36,265 nt of DNA. Source: an uncultured Saprospiraceae bacterium (GTDB taxonomy: Bacteria > Bacteroidota > Bacteroidia > Chitinophagales > Saprospiraceae). This document shows positions 18,174 through 26,870 of this stretch, piece by piece. Both the position numbers and the translations under genes were made by a program. Below the pieces are notes generated by a model that had not been told where the DNA came from, did no database searches, and saw only the letters and a list, made by a program, of their open reading frames with translations. The stretch is from positions 1 to 36,265 of the forward strand of contig CALKJD010000077.1 in assembly GCA_937995755.1 (NCBI GenBank), read 5' to 3'. Position 1 is the stretch's first letter. Each line of letters opens with the position of its first letter.

Positions 18174-18521
18174 ATGAAAGATTTTATGCTAATTTTTATG
18201 GGAGAAGATTATCAAACAATAGGTATGACTCCAGAACAAATGCAAGATCGCTATGGTCGATGGTTTGCTTGGAATCAGAAGATGAGAGCTGACGGAGTTG
18301 TAAAAGGTGGAGAAGCGTTACATACCACAGCTAAGCGAATGTCGGGTAGTGATCGTGTAGTGACTGATGGACCATTTGTAGAAGGGAAAGATCTTGTGGG
18401 AGGATATTATATTGTACAAGCAGCTGATATGGATGGAGCACTAAAGATTGCAGAAGGATACCCAGATTATGATCTTAATGGTACCGTAGAAGTAAGAGAA
18501 GTAATGGTGTTTGATTATTAA
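18174..18521 (+). CDS. YCII-related (DGPF motif) protein
   Basis: A 115-residue cytoplasmic protein of the YCII/DGPF family, with the hallmark DGPF at residues 65-68 inside RVVTDGPFVEGKDLVGGYYI. It has a ferredoxin-like alpha-beta layout and no signal peptide. Family members are small proteins of unsettled biochemistry, often encoded next to ECF42 sigma factors, as here. The stop codon TAA (18519-18521) is one base from the ATG of the sigma-factor gene, so the two are almost certainly cotranscribed and probably translationally coupled. Upstream, TATATTTA near 18111 is only a near match to the -7 box. The gene is complete. Confidence 0.9.
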   Translation: MKDFMLIFMGEDYQTIGMTPEQMQDRYGRWFAWNQKMRADGVVKGGEALHTTAKRMSGSDRVVTDGPFVEGKDLVGGYYIVQAADMDGALKIAEGYPDYDLNGTVEVREVMVFDY

Positions 18522-18522
18522 T

Positions 18523-19767
18523 ATGCATAACACTACTAAAGACATAGACCATCTTTTTCGTCAACAGTACGGAAAGATGGTCTCTGTACTCACAAGGATG
18601 ATTGGCTTACATAATCTCAGTATGGCTGAGGATGCGGTGCAAGACACGTTCATTAAAGCGATGAGTAGTTGGCAGATGAAAGGTATTCCAGATTATCCTG
18701 AAGCTTGGTTGATGCAAGCGGCAAAGAATAGATCTATTGATCTTATTAGAAAAATAAATGCTCAGCAAAATAGAGATGCACTATTTGTCAATGGTGCTAG
18801 TAGTATGGCAATCGAAGAGTTGTTTTTAGAGACAGAAATCGAAGACAGTGTATTGCGTATGATTTTTACCGCTTGCCATCCAGCATTAAAACAAAAAGAT
18901 CAAATTGCTTTTGCTTTAAAAACGATATCTGGATTTAGTCCAAGCGAAATAGCTACAGCATTATTATCTTCTTCGGAATCGATTAAGAAAAGCCTACAAC
19001 GTGCCAAGAAATTTATTCAGGGAAACGAATTGAAATTTGAAATTCCTCAAGGGCAAGAATTGCAGGATCGATTATCTCGTGTGCACCAGGTGTTATACCT
19101 TATTTTCAATGAAGGATATCAATCGACCAATAAGAATCAATTGATTAGATACGAGTTATGCGAAGAAGCTTTGAGACTTACCAAAATATTGACCGATCAT
19201 AAATATGGTAGCAATGAAGAATCTTTAGCTGTCATGGCATTGATGTGCTTCCACAGTGCGCGGATAGAGACTAAAATCACAGATGACAATAAAATCATTT
19301 CTCTTGCGGATCAAGATAGAAGTAAATGGAAACAACCGATGATATACGTCGGTAATGATTATATGGCAAGAGCTGTTGAGTCAGGTGTGTATACATCATA
19401 TCATTACGAGGCAGCTATTGCATCTGAGCATCTCAGAGCGAAAAATTTAGAGGCTACAGATTGGCATCAGATTTCGATTTGGTATGATGAGTTATTCCGA
19501 TTGCACCCTACGCCTATGATCAAACTCAATCAATCAATAGTGCAACTGCAACTCAATAACTATACTGAAGCAAAAAATATATTGGATGGTATACAGCCTA
19601 AGGATCTTGCGAATAGATCTTATTTGTATTATAGTACCTTAGCAGAGTATCATAGGTTGACTAATCAAATAGAAGCTTCCATAGATGATCTATTGATGGC
19701 TATCTCCTGTACTAGTAACGAGCAAGAAAAAGAATACTTGAGTGATAAAATTAAATCATTGCAATAA
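18523..19767 (+). CDS. ECF42-type RNA polymerase sigma factor with TPR-like C-terminal domain
   Basis: A 414-residue sigma factor. Region 2 lies at about 6-77 (DHLFRQQYGKMVSVLTRMIG, AEDAVQDTFIKAMSSW, AWLMQAAKNRSIDLIRK) and region 4 at about 125-182 (FTACHPALKQKDQIAFALKT, GFSPSEIATALLSS, IKKSLQRAKKFI). About 230 further residues form the helical DUF6596/TPR-like extension that defines the ECF42 group. No anti-sigma factor is encoded nearby; in this group the C-terminal extension has been reported to be needed for activity. The ATG at 18523 is preferred to a TTG at 18511, which would overlap the YCII gene by 11 bases. Partnership with the YCII protein is conserved in the group, but its signal and targets are not evident here. 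Confidence 0.92.
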   Translation: MHNTTKDIDHLFRQQYGKMVSVLTRMIGLHNLSMAEDAVQDTFIKAMSSWQMKGIPDYPEAWLMQAAKNRSIDLIRKINAQQNRDALFVNGASSMAIEELFLETEIEDSVLRMIFTACHPALKQKDQIAFALKTISGFSPSEIATALLSSSESIKKSLQRAKKFIQGNELKFEIPQGQELQDRLSRVHQVLYLIFNEGYQSTNKNQLIRYELCEEALRLTKILTDHKYGSNEESLAVMALMCFHSARIETKITDDNKIISLADQDRSKWKQPMIYVGNDYMARAVESGVYTSYHYEAAIASEHLRAKNLEATDWHQISIWYDELFRLHPTPMIKLNQSIVQLQLNNYTEAKNILDGIQPKDLANRSYLYYSTLAEYHRLTNQIEASIDDLLMAISCTSNEQEKEYLSDKIKSLQ

Positions 19768-19782
19768 CCAAAGAATAGATCA

Positions 19783-21501
19783 TTATCCTTTAAAGTGTGC
19801 TTCTAATCCTAAAATTAATTCTTTAGCATTGTTATAGCTTTCTTGCATTGCTACACTTCCTGCCCCAGCGAATAAAGCCATCTCTGCTTTTTGTAGTATT
19901 GAGGATACTCTATCAGTAAGTTCTGTCGGTACATTTTTATCTGCAAGTATTTTTTTGATGTCCGCTTTATTCATATGGCTATACGGAACATCTAGTCTAT
20001 CAGATAAATAGCCAAATATTCCGTTTTGTATTTCTTCGTAGAATGGACGAGTAGAGCCAGCATCCATATGAGATTTAGCGGTACTAAGTTTTGCTATAGC
20101 GACCTTCTCTGCATTCTGTGCTTGTATCACTCGTGGATCTATATTCGCTTCCTTACGTAGCTTTAATTTGTACATAAACAAGAAAGGAACCGCGGCTAAT
20201 ATTAATCCTAATAAGCCCCAATGGACAGCACTGCCAAATAACATAGTAGGCTTAGATGTAAAGGTGGGGCTAGCAATTAATGGCGATAGTTCTTTATCGG
20301 TCTTTACCGCTTCCATAGTGTTTATCGCTTTCATTCCTTGTGCTACATTGAATGAAAATGGTCCAGCAGTTAATGTTTCATATCGAGAACTATCTGGATT
20401 GTAATAACTGAATTTGGGCTGAATATTATATCGGCCTGTTTTTTTAGGTACTACTAGATATTCAAATATTTTTTGAGAACTCACATAGCCTTTATCTACC
20501 ATCTGATCTTCGCTCAGGATATTGGGTTCGTATACTTCCAAGTTATTGCCAAAGTCTTGTTTCGGTGCGGTTACAATTTTAGCATCTCCAGATCCTTTGA
20601 TAATCATAGTTATTTTTACCGCATCATCTGTAGTGATTGTTTTCTTATCTATTTCCGCATTCATTCCATATAAGCCTACCGCGCCAGAGTAGCTTAATGG
20701 TGCATTAGGAGGATTTGCGACTATTTGAATTCTAATAGAGTTGGTACTTCGTCTTATTTTTTTCGTGTTGCGTTGAAAAAAACTTCTTCGTTGTCTTCCG
20801 TCACTTATACCTAAGTCTATAATTACTGGATCAAATTCATAGGTTCCAGTCTGTTGTGGAAAGAGAGCTACTTTTTTTAAGCTTTGGACATAATATTCTT
20901 TACCATCTATTATTTCTCTTTGCGCCCTTTCTCTTCTCCCTTCAAGAGATACGGAGAAGAACCCATCATAATCTGGTTCGTTGACAAAGTCATAGTTTTG
21001 GATGTCTACCCTTGTATACAGTTTATAGTCGAGTACAACTTGCTGACCTATGATGGCCGTACTGTCAGATAAACTAGCTTTTACGTAAAAATCATATTCC
21101 TCGGTAGCTTGTAATGCTTTAGGGTCTGCCTTGATTACTTCTATCGTGATAGGGTCTGTTCGGTATTTTTTATTGCCAAGGGTAGCGCTCGCAGCACCAA
21201 TAGTATACTTCCCTGGTTGGGTAGCCATCAATGTATAACTGTAAGATATTTTTTTTGAATTTCTACCATTGACATAGCTCATTTGGGTAGATTGATTGGG
21301 TCCTCCCACTACATTGAAGCCTTCAAATGTTGGTGGAGAGAAATCTTTGTCACTCGCATTATGTATTATAAAATCAACATTGACGGTTGAGTTTTGAATG
21401 ATCTTACGTGCGTCTACATTAGCTTCAAATTTGATGTCTTGAGACAGAAGTATCTGAGAAGATACAAAGAGTAGTAGTAATATGTTGAGTGCTTTCGTCA
21501 T
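19783..21501 (-). CDS. batD: BatD-like oxygen tolerance protein
   Basis: Last gene of the bat operon. The 572-residue protein has a signal peptide (MTKALNILLLLFVSSQILLS), a large periplasmic region of repeated immunoglobulin-like beta domains, one membrane segment at about 425-446 (WGLLGLILAAVPFLFMYKL) and a cytoplasmic helical tail of about 125 residues. The first beta domain holds the motif GPNQSTQMSYVNG typical of BatD. Family members work with the BatA/BatB von Willebrand proteins and MoxR; a role in aerotolerance or envelope stress has been proposed. Only 15 bases separate its stop from that of the convergent sigma-factor gene, with no clear terminator. A shorter paralogue of its N-terminal domain is encoded immediately upstream. 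Confidence 0.93.
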   Translation of the reverse strand: MTKALNILLLLFVSSQILLSQDIKFEANVDARKIIQNSTVNVDFIIHNASDKDFSPPTFEGFNVVGGPNQSTQMSYVNGRNSKKISYSYTLMATQPGKYTIGAASATLGNKKYRTDPITIEVIKADPKALQATEEYDFYVKASLSDSTAIIGQQVVLDYKLYTRVDIQNYDFVNEPDYDGFFSVSLEGRRERAQREIIDGKEYYVQSLKKVALFPQQTGTYEFDPVIIDLGISDGRQRRSFFQRNTKKIRRSTNSIRIQIVANPPNAPLSYSGAVGLYGMNAEIDKKTITTDDAVKITMIIKGSGDAKIVTAPKQDFGNNLEVYEPNILSEDQMVDKGYVSSQKIFEYLVVPKKTGRYNIQPKFSYYNPDSSRYETLTAGPFSFNVAQGMKAINTMEAVKTDKELSPLIASPTFTSKPTMLFGSAVHWGLLGLILAAVPFLFMYKLKLRKEANIDPRVIQAQNAEKVAIAKLSTAKSHMDAGSTRPFYEEIQNGIFGYLSDRLDVPYSHMNKADIKKILADKNVPTELTDRVSSILQKAEMALFAGAGSVAMQESYNNAKELILGLEAHFKG

Positions 21502-21516
21502 TATAGTATAAATGCT

Positions 21517-22026
21517 CTAAAATTTCTTTTTCTTCTTTGCTAATGCTCTCTTCTTAAGTAGTCGTTGATATTCAGCTTCATCATCAACTTTGTTTTTTTG
21601 AGGTAGTGATTTGCTAAGTTTTTTGCTTTTGGATACGGTAGTTTTATTTTGTATATACGTAGGTTCAGCAACTACAAATAGTTCTATCGGTTCAGTTTCT
21701 AATGGTTCACCATTGATTAATACGGAAGCCGATGGTATATATATTGATCCCTCGTACTTAGGCACCAATATGTAACTCTCACTGTATGCTTGATTGCTGA
21801 CACCGTTGACAAATGAGAAGGAGCTACTTACATTGGGTCCAGCAACTTGTTGCAATCCTTCCCAAGGGAGAATTTCTATTTTCTCTCTAGCTCCAGTAAG
21901 CTTATAAGTAACCTTTACTGCGTCTTCCAAACCTATGGTATCTGCAGATATTTCTACGGTTAGGCTAGATTGTGCATTTGCATCTATATTGAATGCCAAG
22001 CTGAGTAATAGTAATAAGTATTTCAT
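21517..22026 (-). CDS. Short BatD-like single-domain protein
   Basis: A 169-residue exported protein: signal peptide MKYLLLLLSLAFNIDANA, one beta domain, then a strongly basic tail (KKRALAKKKKKF). Its domain resembles the first domain of the downstream BatD: VAGPNVSSSFSFVNG matches VGGPNQSTQMSYVNG, and SESYILVPKYEGSIYIPSAS matches the same region of BatD. It lacks the remaining BatD domains, the membrane segment and the cytoplasmic tail. It sits 32 bases after batC and 15 before batD. It could be a duplicated module or a soluble partner for the same complex. The reading frame is intact and the basic tail is not a frameshift product of BatD, so I call it a gene, not a pseudogene. Confidence 0.82.
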   Translation of the reverse strand: MKYLLLLLSLAFNIDANAQSSLTVEISADTIGLEDAVKVTYKLTGAREKIEILPWEGLQQVAGPNVSSSFSFVNGVSNQAYSESYILVPKYEGSIYIPSASVLINGEPLETEPIELFVVAEPTYIQNKTTVSKSKKLSKSLPQKNKVDDEAEYQRLLKKRALAKKKKKF

Positions 22027-22058
22027 TTCAAATTTTTAATCGTAATGTCTATATAGAT

Positions 22059-22850
22059 CTACCAATCTTTTTTCCTTTTCTTTCCTCCACTTACCTTCCT
22101 CATTTTTTCTTGAACCTTCTTTTCTTCATTTTCCGCAATCTCTAAAAGCTTACGAGCATCTTCTTTATCAAGATCTTGTTTTTCTTCTGTAGATTCCGAT
22201 TCGTTTTCGTTATCTATTTCGTCTTGTTGTTCCTGATCTTTTTGTTGTTGTTCCTGTGGTTCTTGATCTTCTTGCTGTTCTTGTTGCTCTCCCTCCTGTG
22301 GTTCTTGATCTTCTTGATTTTCTTTTTCTTCGTCGCTTTCTTCCCCTTCTTGTTGCTCTTGCTGCTGCTGTTGCTGCTGTTGTTGCTGCTGTTGTTGTTT
22401 TAGCATTTGTTTGGCATAAGACAAATTATGTTTTGTTTCTAGGTCATCAGGATTGTAACGTAGCGCTTGTTTGTAAGCTTCTAAACTTTCTTTTAGTTTC
22501 TGATTATTAAACAATGAATTGCCTAAGTTGTGATAGGCTTGACTCTTTGTTTTGTCATTTGGTGCAGAGTTAATAGCTGCCTGATACTGTTCTAATGCCT
22601 CTTCGTATCTTTCTTGTTCAAATAGAGAATTACCTAAATTGTATTTAGCTTGAGATTTACCTTCTTTTTCGATAGCCTTACGATATGCTTCTTCAGCTTT
22701 TGAATATTCTCCAGCGGAGTAAGAGGCATCACCACTTCGAAGAAGTTCGTGCTCACTTTGTGCATTAGTAGATAGGCTTATTAAGCCCATAAATAGTAAA
22801 AGAAAGTACTTGCGGCCGAATAGAAATGTTGTGTCTGTAGTCTTCATCAT
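22059..22850 (-). CDS. batC: BatC-like TPR protein with Gln/Glu-rich low-complexity tail
   Basis: A 263-residue protein with an N-terminal signal-like segment (RKYFLLLFMGLISLSTNAQ). Three to four tetratricopeptide repeats follow at about 32-145 (KAEEAYRKAIEKEGKSQAKY, YEEALEQYQAAINSAPND, LKESLEAYKQALRYNPDD). The next 85 residues are almost only Gln, Glu and Asp, opening with a run of 13 Gln, and the tail is basic (GGKKRKKDW). TPR plus acidic low-complexity tail is typical of BatC. It begins 7 bases after batB. BatC is thought to act as an adaptor with the BatA and BatB von Willebrand proteins. The low-complexity part is the least certain for residue-level comparison. Confidence 0.9.
   Translation of the reverse strand: MMKTTDTTFLFGRKYFLLLFMGLISLSTNAQSEHELLRSGDASYSAGEYSKAEEAYRKAIEKEGKSQAKYNLGNSLFEQERYEEALEQYQAAINSAPNDKTKSQAYHNLGNSLFNNQKLKESLEAYKQALRYNPDDLETKHNLSYAKQMLKQQQQQQQQQQQQQEQQEGEESDEEKENQEDQEPQEGEQQEQQEDQEPQEQQQKDQEQQDEIDNENESESTEEKQDLDKEDARKLLEIAENEEKKVQEKMRKVSGGKKRKKDW
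22359..22397 (-). repeat. Trinucleotide (CAG/CAA) tract encoding 13 Gln in batC
   Basis: Thirteen consecutive Gln codons mixing CAG and CAA. A tract of this kind can change length in units of three by replication slippage without breaking the frame. The mixture of codons lowers but does not remove that risk. Confidence 0.85.
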
Positions 22851-22857
22851 ATTATGT

Positions 22858-23889
22858 TTAAAAGTCCCACATTTTTTTTCCTTCTCGATTAAAACCAGAT
22901 TTTCTTTGAGTAGTAATTTGCTCTAGCAACAGACATAGTATTCCAAAGAACAAAAAGTACTGAAAGTAGCTATTGTATTCGGTAAACGAATTTTGCTCAA
23001 TATCTCTTTTTTGTAATCTGTCTAATCTAGCTTTTAGGTCCTTAATCGCATCGCTTCCTTGATTGACTAGGTAAAAATTCCCTCCGCCTGCATCGGCTAA
23101 GTTTTGCATGAGCTCCATATTAAGCTTAGTCGTTACTGGCACGCCTTCATCATCTTTCTTATATGTCTCACGGCCTCTATCCATTACTGGGATCATAGCG
23201 CCTTCAGTAGTACCTACGCCTACTGCAAAAGTTACTAAGCCATTCTCACGAGCTGCTCTAGCCGTGGATATCGCTTCGTCATCATGATCTTCGCCATCGG
23301 ATATGACTATGATCGCTCTTTGGTGTGGAGTATCATCTTCAAAAGCTTTACTTGCAAGATCTATAGCCTCTTGTATAGCGGTACCCTGAGATCCAGCTTG
23401 GTCTGTATTGGCAGCGTTAGCATATAGTTGTACCGCTGCGTAGTCAGATGTCAGTGGTATCTGTAAGTAGGCTCCGCCTGCAAATGAAATTAATCCTATG
23501 CGATCTCCTTTAAGTGTATTGATCAGTTCCTCGACAAACTTTTTGGATCGCTCTAATCTAGAAGGAGATATATCTCTAGCATCCATACTACGCGATATAT
23601 CTAATGCAATATAGATGTCTGCAGCAGTAGCTTTTACCTTTTCTTTTTTTGTGCCCCATTGTGGGTTGGAGCAAGCTATTATTAAGAATGTAATGCCTAG
23701 TAACCAGAGGCCGTATTTAAGCCATTCTTTAGTAGTAGATCTATCTACCATCAAACGATCCAATAGTTTGGGATCGCCTATTTGAGCTAGTTGTTTTTTC
23801 TTTCGTTGCATTAGAAAATACACTAATGCAGCTAAGACCAACACAATGGGCAAAGCATATAAACAAGCTATATTTTCAAATCTAAACAT
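22858..23889 (-). CDS. batB: BatB-like von Willebrand factor A membrane protein
   Basis: A 343-residue inner membrane protein. Two N-terminal membrane segments (about 10-27 and 58-75) precede a vWA domain with an intact metal site: DISRS (Asp97, Ser99, Ser101), IPLTSD for the threonine position and VISDGEDHDD for the Asp position. A third membrane segment (FQYFLFFGILCLLLEQI) closes the protein. The intact MIDAS implies metal-dependent partner binding. Its ATG follows the batA stop directly (TAGATG), indicating tight translational coupling. It is paralogous to batA; the two are expected to sit in one complex with the BatC/BatD proteins. Confidence 0.93.
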   Translation of the reverse strand: MFRFENIACLYALPIVLVLAALVYFLMQRKKKQLAQIGDPKLLDRLMVDRSTTKEWLKYGLWLLGITFLIIACSNPQWGTKKEKVKATAADIYIALDISRSMDARDISPSRLERSKKFVEELINTLKGDRIGLISFAGGAYLQIPLTSDYAAVQLYANAANTDQAGSQGTAIQEAIDLASKAFEDDTPHQRAIIVISDGEDHDDEAISTARAARENGLVTFAVGVGTTEGAMIPVMDRGRETYKKDDEGVPVTTKLNMELMQNLADAGGGNFYLVNQGSDAIKDLKARLDRLQKRDIEQNSFTEYNSYFQYFLFFGILCLLLEQITTQRKSGFNREGKKMWDF

Positions 23890-24897
23890 CTATGGTAAAG
23901 TTCTTAATATGGTTTGTCTTAATAAAAATTCTAATAGTAATAATCCCAATGCAATCATCAATGCAAATCGGAATATGTCTTTGTATCTTTTAAATACATT
24001 GACTTCCATTTCAGTTTTTTCTAATTGATCAATTTCATCATATATTCGATTCAACATGGCTTCATCAGTTGCTCTAAAATATTTGCCTCCAGTCATGGAT
24101 GAAATTTCAGAAAGCAGCTTTTCGTCAATATTTACCTTGCTCATACCGAATACGAATTTACCATCGTTTCTTCTATTTACGGGTGTAAGTGCCGCACCTG
24201 TAGTACCTACTCCTATCGTATATACTTTCATGTCATACTCCTTAGCAATTTCCGCAGCTGTTAAGGGTTTGATGTAACCAGCGTTATTGACACCATCTGT
24301 AAGGAGTATGATTACTTTACTTTTAGATTCACTATCCTTGAGTCTATTGGCTGCAGTAGCAAGACCCATTCCTATTGCGGTGCCATCGTCAAGCATTCCA
24401 CACTCCAGATTGGCTAGAAAATCTTTGAGGATATTATGATCAGTAGTTAATGGTGTCTGTGTAAAACTCGTTCCTGCAAATACCACTAACCCTATTCGAT
24501 CATATACACGTTTATCTACAAATTTCGCAGCTACTTCTTTACTTACGGTCAATCTATCTGGATCAAAATCTTTGGCTAACATACTAGATGATAGATCCAT
24601 AGCCAATATGATATCTATACCTTCTGCTTTTACGACTTCTTCTTTGAGTGTTTGCTGTGGTCTTGCCATCGCTATGGCTAATGCAGCTAATGCCAAGTAC
24701 CTGAGTATAGGTAGATATTTTAAGGCTTTCTCTTTCCAGCTATATAGGTCTGAAATAGACTCGAGCGTAGAGAATGTCATGGGCTCTATCTCTTGAGACT
24801 TACTGTAATACTTGTATAATAGTATTGCAGGTATTACCGCTAATAAAAGCAGCCAATACGGAGAAGAAAATTCTATGTTGCCCAATATATTATTCAT
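23890..24897 (-). CDS. batA: BatA-like von Willebrand factor A membrane protein
   Basis: A 335-residue inner membrane protein. Two N-terminal membrane segments (about 13-30 and 61-78) are followed by a vWA domain with DLSSS (Asp101, Ser103, Ser105), TQTPLTTD and LLTDGVNNAG, a complete MIDAS set. A final membrane segment (FRFALMIALGLLLLEFLL) ends the protein. Its start overlaps the stop of the preceding gene by 8 bases and it abuts batB. BatA was named from the Bacteroides aerotolerance operon; the mechanism remains unsettled. Confidence 0.93.
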   Translation of the reverse strand: MNNILGNIEFSSPYWLLLLAVIPAILLYKYYSKSQEIEPMTFSTLESISDLYSWKEKALKYLPILRYLALAALAIAMARPQQTLKEEVVKAEGIDIILAMDLSSSMLAKDFDPDRLTVSKEVAAKFVDKRVYDRIGLVVFAGTSFTQTPLTTDHNILKDFLANLECGMLDDGTAIGMGLATAANRLKDSESKSKVIILLTDGVNNAGYIKPLTAAEIAKEYDMKVYTIGVGTTGAALTPVNRRNDGKFVFGMSKVNIDEKLLSEISSMTGGKYFRATDEAMLNRIYDEIDQLEKTEMEVNVFKRYKDIFRFALMIALGLLLLEFLLRQTILRTLP

Positions 24898-25930
24898 CGC
24901 CTGTCGTCTCTACTTCTTTCTTTTTAGTGCTGTTAACAAATTGTACAGCCTCATCCATAAACTCAGCATTGATTTCTACAGGTGGAGTCGCTTTTGCAAA
25001 TTTCACCAAATCAGCAATCGTTAATATCCTTTGAAGGGTAGCACTATGCTTTGTGTCAAAATCTTTATTACGCAGCGCCCTGTTGATTTCATCTGTAGTC
25101 ATTTCCAAAGCATTTACATCAAATCTATCTTCTAGATATCTACGTACGATAACGGTCAGTTCAGATTGATATTCTTTGATATTTCCAGATTGCCAGAGCT
25201 CTTTATTATTTAATGATTGTAAAGATGATAATGCTTTAACATGAGCAGGCACAAATACCTCTTCTTCTTCGATGATAGTTTCTTCTTCTTTCTTAGAACC
25301 CCACAATAGTTTAATGAGTAAAGGAGCTAATAGTATAAAGCCAAGTATATACAACCATATTTTATAATCTTCCCATGTCGTCTCTTCGGCTATTATATCC
25401 TTGATAGGCATCAAAGTAATGCTGTCTTGTGCCATTCCTAGGTTAGGTGGAAATACGAGCACTTTAGCTGGTTCTATTTGTGGATATCTCTTACCTGATT
25501 TAGTATTGATTATAGGTGGTGGAATGGACCAATAACCAAAATCAAATATTGATATAGTAATTGGTTTTGATACCGTGTTTCCATTTTGAAACCAGCCTTC
25601 CATTTTTCCAGAAGGAGCACTAAAGTAGTTGTCAGACACACCCCAATCATTCTCACCAATAAATGAGACTTGAGTTTTCTTTTCGAGGTTGATGGTGTCT
25701 ACTTCGTAAATAAGATTAGTTACTGATTTCCAATTTGTGAAGTCAATAGATTCGATGTCGTTCACATCATCTGTACTCAAGACAACATCTACAATTAGAT
25801 GATCACCAATTAATATGGTATCCTTACGAGGAGTTACCGATATAGAAGTCTGAGAGAAAGTTACATTCCCAATCAGTAGTAATAATATTATGTATTTAAT
25901 TTTATTTATCATTAGGCTATTGAATAGCAT
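24890..25930 (-). CDS. Bat-operon membrane protein (DUF4381-like position)
   Basis: A 346-residue protein with a signal peptide (IKYIILLLLIGNVTFSQ), a beta-rich periplasmic part up to about residue 185 (opening TSISVTPRKDTILIGDHLIV), one membrane segment (190-209) and a cytoplasmic helical part with the conserved-looking VIVRRYLEDRFDVNALEMTT. The layout is that of the small membrane protein found before batA in many Bacteroidota bat operons. The ATG at 25930 follows A-rich sequence; an ATG at 25912 would give a more compact signal peptide and is a fair alternative. It follows the DUF58 gene after 67 bases, the widest gap in the operon, so an internal promoter is possible. Confidence 0.8.
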   Translation of the reverse strand: MLFNSLMINKIKYIILLLLIGNVTFSQTSISVTPRKDTILIGDHLIVDVVLSTDDVNDIESIDFTNWKSVTNLIYEVDTINLEKKTQVSFIGENDWGVSDNYFSAPSGKMEGWFQNGNTVSKPITISIFDFGYWSIPPPIINTKSGKRYPQIEPAKVLVFPPNLGMAQDSITLMPIKDIIAEETTWEDYKIWLYILGFILLAPLLIKLLWGSKKEEETIIEEEEVFVPAHVKALSSLQSLNNKELWQSGNIKEYQSELTVIVRRYLEDRFDVNALEMTTDEINRALRNKDFDTKHSATLQRILTIADLVKFAKATPPVEINAEFMDEAVQFVNSTKKKEVETTGDE

Positions 25931-25997
25931 TTCTTATTTCTATATAATAATTGCTGTATGAGAGTTGATTTTATGTTTGACGATAGTCAGTATTAAT

Positions 25998-26867
25998 TTA
26001 CCTTCCTCGTTGTTTAAAAAATCGCAATAACTCTTTTACATAATCTTCTTCTGTATTTATTCTTAACGAATCTGCGCCTGTCTTAGCAAAAAGTTGGCGA
26101 AAATTTTCGGTGTGCTCAGTAAACCATTGAGCATATTTTTCTCTGACAACTTTAGAGGAGGTGTCAAGTAATCTTGTTTTTCCTGTCTCAGCATCACGCA
26201 CATGTATGAGACCTACGTTAGGTAGTTCTGTTTCTCGCTCATCATAGATCTGCATACCTACGATATCATGTCTTCGTGCTGCTACTGTAAGCGCTGTCTC
26301 ATATCCATCTGTCATATAATCAGAAAGCACAAATACGATCGCTCTTTTCTTCTGTACATTGTTAAGGTATTCCAATGCTTTATTGAGGTCGGTGCCATCA
26401 GACTCTACTTCATGATTTATAAGTTCTCTGATGATCCGTAGTGTATTAGTTTTACCCTTTCCAGGGGGAATATATTTTTCAATCTTATCCGTAAATAAAA
26501 TCGCTCCTACTTTATCATTATTGTTGATGGCAGAAAAGGCCATTACTGCGGCTAACTCTGTTATAATCTCACTTTTGAAATTTGATTGAGTACCAAACAT
26601 TGCAGACTTGCTAAGATCTACTAATAGCATTACAGTCAGTTCTCTTTCCTCCTCGAATACTTTTACAAATGGATCTCCAGTACGTGCAGTTACATTCCAA
26701 TCTATATTACGAACATCATCACCGTACGCATAGTCACGTACTTCGCTAAATGACATGCCACGACCTTTGAAAGCACTCTGATACTCTCCAGAGAATATAT
26801 GCTTACTCAGTCCACGAGTTTTAATCTCGATCTTCCGTACTTTCTTTATGAGTTCGTTAGTATCCAT
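25998..26867 (-). CDS. DUF58 domain protein (vWA-like), MoxR partner
   Basis: A 289-residue cytoplasmic protein with no signal peptide or membrane segment. The DUF58 signature GRGMSFSEVRDYAYGDDVRN (residues 35-54) is followed by IDWNVTARTGDPFVKVFEEE. A vWA-like fold with DLSKS (Asp84, Ser86, Ser88) and VLSDYMTDGY comes next. DUF58 proteins are the constant partner of MoxR ATPases. Here the usual moxR-DUF58 adjacency is broken by one unrecognised gene, whose stop lies 3 bases before this ATG. Confidence 0.93.
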   Translation of the reverse strand: MDTNELIKKVRKIEIKTRGLSKHIFSGEYQSAFKGRGMSFSEVRDYAYGDDVRNIDWNVTARTGDPFVKVFEEERELTVMLLVDLSKSAMFGTQSNFKSEIITELAAVMAFSAINNNDKVGAILFTDKIEKYIPPGKGKTNTLRIIRELINHEVESDGTDLNKALEYLNNVQKKRAIVFVLSDYMTDGYETALTVAARRHDIVGMQIYDERETELPNVGLIHVRDAETGKTRLLDTSSKVVREKYAQWFTEHTENFRQLFAKTGADSLRINTEEDYVKELLRFFKQRGR

Positions 26868-26870
26868 AGA

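Noticed and set aside
18511-18522. TTG start for the sigma factor at 18511
   Set aside because: An ATG at 18523, one base after the stop of the YCII gene, is the more usual arrangement, and the extra residues are not part of region 2.
21517-22026. Frameshifted fragment of batD
   Set aside because: It has its own signal peptide, a complete domain and a distinct basic tail, and the downstream batD is itself complete.
22176-22510. Long Leu/Phe-rich frames opposite batC
   Set aside because: They are the complement of Gln/Glu codon runs in batC and have no independent support.
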